Of a DNA stretch of 9,432 bases, positions 1-5,677 are shown piece by piece; position 1 is the stretch's first letter; each line of letters begins with the position of its first letter. The notes under the pieces were generated by a model. That model was not told where the DNA came from. It searched no databases and was given only the letters and a program-made list of their open reading frames with translations. A program made the translations under genes and the position numbers. The DNA is from an uncultured Pseudoxanthomonas sp. (lineage in GTDB: Bacteria; Pseudomonadota; Gammaproteobacteria; Xanthomonadales; Xanthomonadaceae), in NCBI GenBank assembly GCA_946886405.1, contig CAMPIO010000116.1, positions 1 to 9,432 on the forward strand, given 5' to 3'.

Positions 1-398
1 TCGGCCTGCGCGCCGCCGCCGATGCCTTCCCGCGCGAGCTGTCCGGCGGCATGGCCCGCCGCGTGGCGCTGGCCCGCGCGCTGGCGCTGGACCCGCCGCT
101 GATGATCTACGACGAGCCGTTGACCGGGCTGGACCCGATCGCCTCGGGCGTGATCATGAGCCTGATCCAGCGCCTCAACGACACCCTGGGGCTGACCAGC
201 ATCATCGTGACCCATCACGTGCACGAGACGCTGCCGATCGCCGACCAGGCGGTGGTGATCGCCAACGGTGGGCTGGTGTTCTCCGGTACGCCGGCGGACC
301 TGGAAGCGACGTCGGACCCGCTGGTGAAGCAGTTCCTGCGCGGCGAGCCGGATGGCCCGATCGCGTTCGATGCGGTCAAGCGCGGGGAGGCGGCATGA
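1..398 (+). CDS. mlaF: MlaF, ATP-binding subunit of the Mla phospholipid ABC transporter (5' end missing)
   Basis: This is the C-terminal half of an ABC ATPase that powers phospholipid movement in the MlaFEDB inner-membrane complex; it acts on the cytoplasmic face. The first complete codon is at position 3. The ABC signature reads LSGGM (bases 39-53) followed by ARR, as in E. coli MlaF rather than the commoner LSGGQ. Walker B is LMIYDEP, followed by the D-loop segment TGLDP, and the H-loop is IIVTHH. The C-terminal stretch VKQFLRGEPDGPIAF closely resembles the MlaF tail (QFLDGIADGPVPF in E. coli as I recall it), which separates it from generic ABC ATPases. Walker A lies upstream of the window. 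The stop is part of ATGA, and mlaE follows after a 166-base gap that carries a repeat. The operon promoter is outside the window. Confidence 0.95.
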   Translation, partial: GLRAAADAFPRELSGGMARRVALARALALDPPLMIYDEPLTGLDPIASGVIMSLIQRLNDTLGLTSIIVTHHVHETLPIADQAVVIANGGLVFSGTPADLEATSDPLVKQFLRGEPDGPIAFDAVKRGEAA

Positions 399-565
399 AG
401 TTCTCTTGCGCACCGCATCTCATGCCCGTCATCCCGGCGAACGCCGGGATCCATCTTGATTCTGCTCGCGAGGCCCGGAGCAACCGCAAGAGCACAATGG
501 ATTCCGGCTTTCGCCGGAATGACGGCTCAAGCGCGGCAGACGGCGCTGTTGGGAAGGTGCAGTGA
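395..565 (+). CDS. Possible 56-codon bridging micro-ORF between mlaF and mlaE (uncertain)
   Basis: An open frame begins at the ATG that overlaps the mlaF stop (ATGA, 395-398). It runs without interruption through the repeat at 426-525 and ends at TGA 563-565, whose last base is the first base of the mlaE ATG (TGATG). Its product would begin MKFSCAPHLM and end GAVGKVQ. Most of the middle is simply the translation of the palindromic repeat (VIPANAGIH, then MDSGFRRNDG), so a folded protein is not expected. The possible role is mechanical: ribosomes leaving mlaF could re-start here and be delivered to mlaE, keeping translation coupled across an inserted repeat. In DNA this GC-rich a 56-codon open frame can arise by chance, so both the reality and the role of this ORF are inference. 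Confidence 0.25.
   Translation: MKFSCAPHLMPVIPANAGIHLDSAREARSNRKSTMDSGFRRNDGSSAADGAVGKVQ
426..525 (+). repeat. Palindromic intergenic repeat (two inverted hairpin arms) inside the mla operon
   Basis: The left arm (426-454) and right arm (497-525) are 29-base inverted copies with three mismatches. Each arm is also a hairpin: CCCGGCG-aa-CGCCGGG on the left and ATTCCGGC-tttc-GCCGGAAT on the right. The middle holds a small inverted pair, TGCTC (463-467) and GAGCA (478-482). This is the widespread repeat type recognisable by its spurious translations WIPAFAGMT and FRRKPES on one strand and VIPANAGI on the other. No U-run follows either hairpin, so it does not look like an intrinsic terminator. 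It accounts for most of the unusually long mlaF-mlaE spacer and could act as an mRNA-stabilising or RNase-processing structure. Confidence 0.85.
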
Positions 566-1317
566 TGCCTTTCGTCGAAGCCACCCGTTCGCTGGGCCGC
601 GCCGGCCTGTTCTCGCTGTCGGTCCTCCGCGCTTCGAAGCCGACCCGCGACTTCTTCGCCGAGCTGACCCGCGAGATCTACAAGATCGGCGGCCGCTCGC
701 TGCCGATCATCGCGGTGGGCGGTGCCTTCGTGGGCCTGGTGTTGACGCTGCAGGGCTACCGCACGCTCACCACGTTCGGCGCCAGCGATGCGCTGTCCAC
801 GCTGCTGGGCCTGTCGCTGTACCGCGAGCTGGGCCCGGTGCTGACCGCGCTGCTGTTCATCGGCCGCGCCGGCAGTTCCATCGCCGCCGAACTGGGCCTG
901 ATGCGCGCCACCGACCAGATCAAGGCGCTGGAACTGATGGCCATCGACCCGGTGGCCAAGGCCGTGGCGCCACGCTTCTGGGCCGCCGTGCTGACGGTGC
1001 CGCTGCTGACCGGCTTCTTCTGCTCGCTGGCGATCAGCGCGAGCTACTTCGAGGCGGTGCATGTGCTCGGCCTCGACAACGGCACCTTCTGGTCGGCGCT
1101 GCAGAACAGCGTCGACTTCTGGGACGACTTCGGCGTGGCGCTGCTGAAGTCGGCCGTGTTCGGCGGCACGGCCGCGCTGGTCGCGGCCTACGTGGGCTTC
1201 CACGCCGAGCCGACCATCGAGGGCACCTCGGTGGCCACCACCCGTGCGGTGGTGAATGCCTCGTTGCTGGTGCTGATGTTCAATTTCGTCATGTCTGCAT
1301 TGCTGTTCAGGAGCTGA
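565..1317 (+). CDS. mlaE: MlaE, permease subunit of the Mla phospholipid transporter
   Basis: Integral inner-membrane subunit of MlaFEDB (MlaE/DUF140 permease family), forming the lipid path between the MlaF ATPase and the MlaD ring. The 250-residue length matches the family's roughly 260. Hydrophobic segments lie near residues 46-64, 88-111, 138-161 and 195-214, with a C-terminal helix near 229-248. The family block ELGPVLTALLFIGRAGSS is at 88-105, and the segment that couples to the ATPase, ending KALELMAIDP, is at about 120-129. I chose ATG 565 because GGAAGG at 552-557 is 7 bases upstream; GTG 562, one codon earlier, would be only 4 bases from it. The gene ends 3 bases before mlaD. Its start overlaps the end of the micro-ORF described at 395-565. 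Confidence 0.95.
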   Translation: MPFVEATRSLGRAGLFSLSVLRASKPTRDFFAELTREIYKIGGRSLPIIAVGGAFVGLVLTLQGYRTLTTFGASDALSTLLGLSLYRELGPVLTALLFIGRAGSSIAAELGLMRATDQIKALELMAIDPVAKAVAPRFWAAVLTVPLLTGFFCSLAISASYFEAVHVLGLDNGTFWSALQNSVDFWDDFGVALLKSAVFGGTAALVAAYVGFHAEPTIEGTSVATTRAVVNASLLVLMFNFVMSALLFRS

Positions 1318-1320
1318 CCC

Positions 1321-1863
1321 ATGTCCGTCCGTGGACCCCGCCTCGAATTCGCCGTCGGTGCCTTCCTGCTGCTGGCCCTGGCCTCGCTGCTGGTGCTCGC
1401 GCTGGCTTCCACCAACAAGCGCTTCGGCGTGGGCGGCGGCAGCTACGAGCTGATCGCGCGCTTCTCCAACCTGGGCCAGCTGCGCAAGCAGGCGCCGGTG
1501 AAGATCGGTGGCGTGGTCATCGGGCAGGTGGCCGACATCCAACTGGATCCGGTCAAGTTCGATTCCCTCGTCACCCTGTCCATCGACAGCCGCTACAAGG
1601 ACCTGCCTGCGGATACCGCCGCCGGCATCTTCACCAGTGGCCTGCTGGGCGAGAACTACATTGGCCTGTCGCCGGGCGGCGATCCCGAGGTCCTGAAGCC
1701 CGGCGAGGAAATCGCCTTCACCCAGCCGGCGGTGGACCTGCTGCAGCTGGCCGGCAAGTACATGTTCAGCGGCGGCACCAACAATGCCGGTGCAGGCTCC
1801 GGGGAACCCCCGGCCAGCGGCGACACCGCCGCGCCCCCCGTTACGGAAGAACCCACGCCATGA
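1321..1863 (+). CDS. mlaD: MlaD, MCE-domain lipid-binding subunit
   Basis: Periplasmic MCE-domain protein anchored by one N-terminal membrane helix (about residues 8-30); in E. coli six copies form a ring on MlaE that passes phospholipid between MlaC and the transporter. The MCE domain spans about residues 40-118 and contains the conserved runs APVKIGGVVIGQVADIQLDP (58-77) and TSGLLGENYIGL (105-116), both strongly MlaD-like. Residues 135-152 (QPAVDLLQLAGKYMF and following) correspond to the helices forming the central hydrophobic pore, and the last 30 residues are a Gly/Pro/Ala/Thr-rich tail. The length of 180 is normal for a single-MCE MlaD. AGGAG at 1309-1313 lies 7 bases before the ATG. 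The stop overlaps the mlaC start as ATGA, implying coupled translation. Confidence 0.96.
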   Translation: MSVRGPRLEFAVGAFLLLALASLLVLALASTNKRFGVGGGSYELIARFSNLGQLRKQAPVKIGGVVIGQVADIQLDPVKFDSLVTLSIDSRYKDLPADTAAGIFTSGLLGENYIGLSPGGDPEVLKPGEEIAFTQPAVDLLQLAGKYMFSGGTNNAGAGSGEPPASGDTAAPPVTEEPTP

Positions 1864-2534
1864 AGACCCTGATCAAGCCCTCCCTGCTCTCCGTCGTGCT
1901 GTCGGCCGTGTTGCTGGCGTCCGCGCCCGTCGCCGTGTTCGCACAGGCCGCAGCGCCGGCCGCTGCCGCCAGGCAGAACACCGCCAGCCAGGTCGTGCTG
2001 GCCAGCAGCACGCGCATCCTGACCACGCTCGACCAGCGCCGCGCCGAGTTCAAGTCGAATCCGGCCGCGCTGCGCCAGTTCGTCACCAGCGAGTTCAATA
2101 CGCTGTTCGACGGCGACTACGCTGCCCGCCTGGTGCTGGGCGTGCATGGCCGCGGCGCTTCCGATGCCGACGTGAAACTGTTCGGCCAGGCCCTGACCGA
2201 GCGCCTGCTGTCGGCCTACGGCGCCCGCCTGGCCGACTTCAACGCGCGCCTGAGGGTGCGGGTGAAATCCGAGACCCCGCTGCCCGGCGGCCGCGGCGTG
2301 AAGGTCGACACCGAGTTCCTGCAGGCCGACCAGACGGTCACCCCGATCACCTTCTACGCGCGCAACGTGGGCGGCCAGTGGAAGGTGTTCGACGTGCTGC
2401 CGGAAGGCGTGTCGTTCGTGCAGACGTTCAAGACCCAGTTCGACACCCCGCTGCGCCAGAAGTCCATCGCCCAGGTGGCGGCGGACCTGAAGTCCGGCAA
2501 GCTGCAGGTCAATGGCAGTGCCGGCGGCAACTGA
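1860..2534 (+). CDS. mlaC: MlaC, periplasmic phospholipid carrier
   Basis: Soluble periplasmic shuttle (MlaC/Ttg2D family) that carries phospholipid between outer-membrane MlaA and inner-membrane MlaD. The 224-residue product starts with a Sec signal peptide: basic MKTLIK, a hydrophobic core, and a likely cleavage after AVFA (residue 28). Family-like runs include ALRQFVTSEFNTLFDGDYAAR, where Tyr follows Asp before the next helix, and further on WKVFDVLPEGVSFVQTFKTQF near the C-terminus; the latter matches the family's conserved 'W.v.D..veGvs...nyr.qF' region. The start at ATG 1860 overlaps the mlaD stop (ATGA), with GGAAGA at 1845-1850 as a plausible ribosome-binding site. The same reading frame stays open far upstream through mlaD and mlaE, but that extension is an artefact of high GC. 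The 3' end overlaps mlaB by 23 bases. Confidence 0.94.
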   Translation: MKTLIKPSLLSVVLSAVLLASAPVAVFAQAAAPAAAARQNTASQVVLASSTRILTTLDQRRAEFKSNPAALRQFVTSEFNTLFDGDYAARLVLGVHGRGASDADVKLFGQALTERLLSAYGARLADFNARLRVRVKSETPLPGGRGVKVDTEFLQADQTVTPITFYARNVGGQWKVFDVLPEGVSFVQTFKTQFDTPLRQKSIAQVAADLKSGKLQVNGSAGGN

Positions 2535-2820
2535 CAGCGCGGTAAAGCGGGACGGCGACGCGCTCGTGTTCACGGGTGCGCTCGACCGCACCGCGTCGGG
2601 CGCCCTGTGGCCGACGGCGTCGGCGCAGCTGGCGGGCGCGCAACGCATTGTCCTGACCAACGTCACTACCGTCGACAGCGCCGGGCTGGCACTGTTGGCC
2701 GAGCTGGCCGCGCGCTTGCGCGCCAGCGGTACCACCCCCCGCTTCGAAGGCGAGCCCGCAGGTCTTGCCGATCTGCAGGCCGCGTATCGCCTGACGCCGG
2801 CACTGGATTTCCCGGCGTAA
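2512..2820 (+). CDS. mlaB: MlaB, STAS-domain regulator of the MlaF ATPase
   Basis: Small cytoplasmic STAS-domain protein (102 residues, close to the E. coli MlaB length) that binds MlaF and is needed for assembly and activity of the transporter. The signature is VDSAGLALLAELAARL at residues 54-69, with Ser56 at the position where E. coli MlaB, as I recall, has a Thr. A weak N-terminal strand (DALVFTGALDR) precedes it, as expected in STAS folds. The start at ATG 2512 lies inside mlaC, giving a 23-base overlap; there is only a weak AGG just upstream, so translation is probably coupled to mlaC. A GTG at 2518 is an alternative start that would change only two residues. Sequence similarity in this family is low, so the operon position carries part of the call. 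Confidence 0.9.
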   Translation: MAVPAATDSAVKRDGDALVFTGALDRTASGALWPTASAQLAGAQRIVLTNVTTVDSAGLALLAELAARLRASGTTPRFEGEPAGLADLQAAYRLTPALDFPA

Positions 2821-2850
2821 CCCACCCCCCGCAGTTTTCCAGGAATCAGG

Positions 2851-3858
2851 ATGAATCTGTTCCGCCTCAGCACCGTCGTCCTGCTGGCCGCCCTGGCGAC
2901 CGCATGCGCGTCGGCACCCAAGCCGTCGGCGGATGCGCCGGCCAATGCGGTGGTGATCGACAGCACCGCCACGGCGGCGGCCCCGTTGCCGCCCGAGCCA
3001 CCGATCGACCCCGCGAGCATCAACGCGCCCGCACCGACGGCCGACACCGCCACGGCGTCGGAAGGCGAGGACGACTTCGCCGCGATCTACGGCCAGGGCG
3101 CCTACGACCCGGTCGCCGATCCGACCCTGCCCGCGCCGGCACAGTCACCGACGGCCTACGACCCGTGGGAGAAGTTCAACCGCAAGGTGCATGCATTCAA
3201 CAATGTCGTCGACCGCGCGGTCGCACGTCCGCTGGCGCGTGCCTACGTGGCGGCCGTGCCGCGGCCGGTGCGCCTGGGCGTCGGCAACTTCTTCGACAAC
3301 CTGCGCCAGCCGCTGACGATGGTGAACCAGCTGTTGCAGGGGCGTCCGCGCGACGCGACGCAGACGTTCGGCCGGTTCGTGCTGAACTCCACGGTCGGCA
3401 TCGGCGGCGTCTTCGACCCCGCCAGCGACCTGAAGATGAAGCGCCGCAGCGAGGATTTCGGACAGACGCTCGGGACATGGGGCTGGAAGCGTTCGCGCTA
3501 CGTGGAACTGCCGTTCTTCGGCCCGCGCACCGTGCGTGACGTGCTCGGCCTGGCGGGCGACATGCCGCTCAGTCCGACCCGCTACGTGGAAGACGACAAG
3601 GCCCGCATCTTCCTGCAGGGCCTGAACCTGGTGGATACGCGCGCCCAGCTGCTGTCGCTGGACAGCCTGCGCGAAGGCGCGGTGGACGACTACGCGCTGG
3701 TCCGCGACTCGTGGCTGCAGCGCCGCAACTACCAGATCGAAAGCCACCGCACGCCGAAGCAGACCGGAGAGGAACTGCCGGAATACCTGCAGGACGAGAA
3801 CACCCCGACCGTGCCGGCCGACGCCATGCCGATGCCGGAGATCAGCGGCGGCGGGTGA
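2851..3858 (+). CDS. mlaA: MlaA (VacJ), outer-membrane phospholipid-removal lipoprotein with a long N-terminal linker
   Basis: Outer-membrane lipoprotein that removes misplaced phospholipid from the outer leaflet and hands it to MlaC. The signal peptide ends in a lipobox-like LATAC with Cys19 as the lipidated residue. The MlaA domain begins at about residue 103 (YDPWEKFNRKVHAFN) and includes RPVRLGVGNFFDNL, RFVLNSTVGIGGVFDPA, EDFGQTLGTWG and YVELPFFGPRTVRD, all typical of the family, ending near WLQRRNYQI. At 335 residues it is longer than E. coli MlaA (251). The excess is an Ala/Pro/Thr-rich linker of about 80 residues between Cys19 and the domain, containing an acidic patch (EGEDDFAAIYG), plus a short C-terminal tail. 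AGGA at 2841-2844 precedes the ATG. It is the last gene of the operon, 30 bases after mlaB and before a terminator. Confidence 0.95.
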   Translation: MNLFRLSTVVLLAALATACASAPKPSADAPANAVVIDSTATAAAPLPPEPPIDPASINAPAPTADTATASEGEDDFAAIYGQGAYDPVADPTLPAPAQSPTAYDPWEKFNRKVHAFNNVVDRAVARPLARAYVAAVPRPVRLGVGNFFDNLRQPLTMVNQLLQGRPRDATQTFGRFVLNSTVGIGGVFDPASDLKMKRRSEDFGQTLGTWGWKRSRYVELPFFGPRTVRDVLGLAGDMPLSPTRYVEDDKARIFLQGLNLVDTRAQLLSLDSLREGAVDDYALVRDSWLQRRNYQIESHRTPKQTGEELPEYLQDENTPTVPADAMPMPEISGGG

Positions 3859-3878
3859 GGCGGGATTGGAATGCGATC

Positions 3879-3913
3879 AAAGACAACGGCGCCATTAGGC
3901 GCCGTTGTCTTTT
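3879..3913 (+). terminator. Intrinsic terminator after mlaA
   Basis: A 15-base-pair perfect stem (3879-3893 with 3898-3912) closes a 4-base ATTA loop and runs into TTTT at 3910-3913. It sits 20 bases past the mlaA stop and marks the end of the mla operon. The complement also has a short U-run (AAA at 3879-3881 on this strand), so it may also act on transcripts coming from rmuC. Confidence 0.9.
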
Positions 3914-3921
3914 GGCTGTTG

Positions 3922-4062
3922 CCCTCTCCCTGCGCAGCGGGGAGAGGGTGCCGAAGGCGGGTGAGGGGCGAACGGAGAGGTGATGCCTGCGCGCGCAGTT
4001 CCTTGCCGCGCTCGCCCCTCATCCGCCCGCTGGGCACCTTCTCCCCGCACGCGGGGAGAAGG
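3922..4062 (+). repeat. Two-armed inverted intergenic repeat between mlaA and rmuC
   Basis: Two related arms of about 50 bases face each other: 3922-3971 and 4013-4062. Each arm carries a terminal hairpin. The left one is a 9-bp stem (3922-3930 with 3940-3948) and the right one a 10-bp stem (4037-4046 with 4053-4062, loop GCACGC). After each hairpin comes a GGTGCC / GGCACC block and a GTGAGGGGCG-like block. The centre holds a 10-base palindrome, TGCGCGCGCA (3988-3997). This is the common bacterial intergenic repeat type with CCCTCTCC...GGAGAGGG ends. It has no coding potential beyond Arg/Gly/Pro-rich nonsense frames. It fills almost the whole spacer between the mla terminator and the rmuC stop and lacks a U-run, so it is not an obvious terminator for rmuC. 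Confidence 0.85.
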
Positions 4063-4078
4063 AACAACACCCGACGCC

Positions 4079-5428
4079 TCACTCTGCTTCGTCGCCACCC
4101 AGCAGCTTCTGCGCTTCTTCACCGGGCAATGCTTCGACGCCCCGCAGCTGGCGCTCGATCGCGCGCGTACGCACCCCCGCCTGCTTGATGCTGTTCTGCA
4201 CCGTGTCCAGCTGGCTGTTGGCTTTCTCCAGCACCGTGGCGAACTTGCCGAACTCGGTCTTCACTGCGCCCAGCAGCACGCGCACCTCGCTGGAACGCTT
4301 CTCGATGGCCAGCGTGCGGAAGCCCATCTGCAGGCTGTTGAGCAGTGCCGCCAGCGTGGTCGGGCCGGCGATGACGATGCGGTAGTCGCGCTGCAACGCA
4401 TCGACCAGGCCCGGACGGCGGATGGCTTCCGCATACAGGCCTTCGGTGGCCAGGAAGAGGACCGCGAAATCGGTGGTGTGGGGAGGCACCACGTATTTTT
4501 CGTTGATCGACTTCGCCTGCACCTTGATCGCGCGTTCCAGCTGCGTGGCCGCGATACGCATCGCATCGGCGTCGCCGCGCTCCCGCGCTTCGATCAGCTT
4601 CTCGTAATCCTCGCGCGGGAACTTGGCATCGATGGGCAGCCACACCGGCACGTCGCCATCCTGCCGGCCGGGTAGACGGATGGCGAAGTCGACGGCTTCG
4701 TTGCCGTCCGGACGGACCTTCACGCTCCGCGCGAACTGCTCGGCCGTCAGCACCTGCTCCAGCAGGTTCTCCAGCTGCACCTCGCCCCAGCCGCCGCGAT
4801 CCTTGACGTTGCTCAGCACGCGCTTGAGGTCGCCGACGCCGGTGGCGAGCTGCTGCATTTCGCCCAGGCCGCGCTGGACCGCCTCCAGCCGCTCGGACAC
4901 CAGCGAGAACGACGCATCGAGCCGCTGCGTCAGGGTGGCCTGCAGCTTCTCGTCCACCGTCGCGCGCATCTGCTCCAGCTTCTGCGCGTTGTCGGCCTGC
5001 AGTTCCTTCAGACGATCCTCCAGCGTGGCGCGCATCTCGCCGATGCGCTGCTCGTTGCGCTGGGTCAGTTCGTTGAGCCGCTGGCCCAGCGTATCGGCGA
5101 AGCGCTGCTGCGACTCGGACGCGTCCAGGCGGCCCTTGCGTGCGTCTTCGGTCAGCGTATCGCGCAGCACGTCCAGGCGCTGGTCGGTGCGCGTGCTGAG
5201 GTCGGCGAGGCTGCGGGCGAAGCCGTCGATGCGCACTTCCTGCGCCCGCGACAGACCTTCCAGCTGCTCGCGCAGCTCGCCACGCCCCTCGCGTTGTTCG
5301 TCGCGCAGCGCGCGTTCGAGCAGATCGCCGATACGCGCTTCCGGGCGGCGCAGCACCAGCACCGCCAGCAAGACGACGGCGATGGCCACGAGGATCAGGA
5401 GGAGGACAAGCAGGGTCTGGGAATCCAT
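4079..5428 (-). CDS. rmuC: RmuC, DNA recombination protein
   Basis: RmuC-family protein. In E. coli, rmuC limits inversions at short inverted repeats; a nuclease-like activity on such structures is assumed but the biochemistry is poorly known. The 449-residue product has an N-terminal membrane helix (residues 5-26) and a long coiled coil rich in Glu, Arg and Gln (about 35-200). The RmuC domain (about 205-415) has the hallmark RGGWGEVQLE at 211-220, LPIDAKFPREDYEKL at 264-278, VVPPHTTDFAVLFLATEGLYAEA at 313-335 (the family's most conserved region) and GPTTLAALLNSLQMGF at 355-370. The IDAK motif resembles a restriction-nuclease-type active site. A short charged tail ends in GGDEAE. The gene is transcribed alone, convergent with mla. 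No Shine-Dalgarno sequence is visible before the ATG; see the promoter entry. Confidence 0.95.
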   Translation of the reverse strand: MDSQTLLVLLLILVAIAVVLLAVLVLRRPEARIGDLLERALRDEQREGRGELREQLEGLSRAQEVRIDGFARSLADLSTRTDQRLDVLRDTLTEDARKGRLDASESQQRFADTLGQRLNELTQRNEQRIGEMRATLEDRLKELQADNAQKLEQMRATVDEKLQATLTQRLDASFSLVSERLEAVQRGLGEMQQLATGVGDLKRVLSNVKDRGGWGEVQLENLLEQVLTAEQFARSVKVRPDGNEAVDFAIRLPGRQDGDVPVWLPIDAKFPREDYEKLIEARERGDADAMRIAATQLERAIKVQAKSINEKYVVPPHTTDFAVLFLATEGLYAEAIRRPGLVDALQRDYRIVIAGPTTLAALLNSLQMGFRTLAIEKRSSEVRVLLGAVKTEFGKFATVLEKANSQLDTVQNSIKQAGVRTRAIERQLRGVEALPGEEAQKLLGGDEAE

Positions 5429-5440
5429 GCGGACAGTGTA
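5429..5440 (-). promoter_or_regulatory. Possible -10 box for a leaderless rmuC transcript
   Basis: Reading on the minus strand, TACACT (complement of 5435-5440) is followed by six bases and then the rmuC ATG. That spacing would place the transcription start on or next to the A of the ATG, giving a leaderless mRNA, which agrees with the lack of a ribosome-binding site. No convincing -35 hexamer is present at 16-18 bases, so this is a weak call. Confidence 0.3.
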
Positions 5441-5546
5441 GCGGCTGGTGTCTCATCGCCTGCGCCTGTGGTGATGGAAACGGCCAGCGCGCAGGGTTGC
5501 CCGCGGCTGTTCCAGCGAACGCGGGCGTCGCGTGGTGCGCCGCCGA

Positions 5547-5576
5547 TTGCCAGCGCCGGCCCGGGCCGCTTAGGCT
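5547..5576 (+). promoter_or_regulatory. Candidate sigma-70-type promoter for the permease gene
   Basis: TTGCCA (5547-5552, five of six matches to TTGACA) and TAGGCT (5571-5576, three of six to TATAAT) are separated by 18 bases. A start near 5583 would leave a leader of about 95 bases before ATG 5678. The spacer between rmuC and the permease (5429-5677) otherwise holds only a 7-bp stem with a 14-base loop (5499-5526) and no open frame I would call a gene. Confidence 0.35.
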
Positions 5577-5677
5577 GCGGGCGGTCGCGGGCGGCACGCC
5601 GCGGATCATTCCCCCATCCCGCTTGCGCCGGCGAACATCCCGCGCGCTGTTCCGTTGACGCATCCCGAGGAGTTTCC

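Noticed and set aside
376..1542. Minus-strand open frame of 388 codons opposite mlaE and mlaD
   Set aside because: Gln/His/Arg-rich antisense translation of GC-rich coding sequence; it also reads through the repeat at 426-525, giving the familiar spurious FRRKPES and WIPAFAGMT strings.
456..1859. Long open frame upstream of and in frame with mlaC, apparently giving a 692-residue protein
   Set aside because: It runs out of frame across mlaE and mlaD, is Arg/Ala/Gly-rich without domains, and the true mlaC signal peptide starts at 1860.
5655..5660. TTGACG as a -35 box for the permease
   Set aside because: A -10 at normal spacing would fall inside the coding sequence; the TTGCCA/TAGGCT pair upstream fits better.
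4119..5663. Minus-strand 514-codon frame overlapping rmuC
   Set aside because: Shadow of rmuC in another frame; Arg/Ala/Pro-rich with no recognisable motif, while the rmuC frame carries the whole family signature.
5294..5677. N-terminal extension of the permease frame
   Set aside because: Overlaps rmuC antisense, lacks family similarity, and a good GAGGAG site serves ATG 5678.
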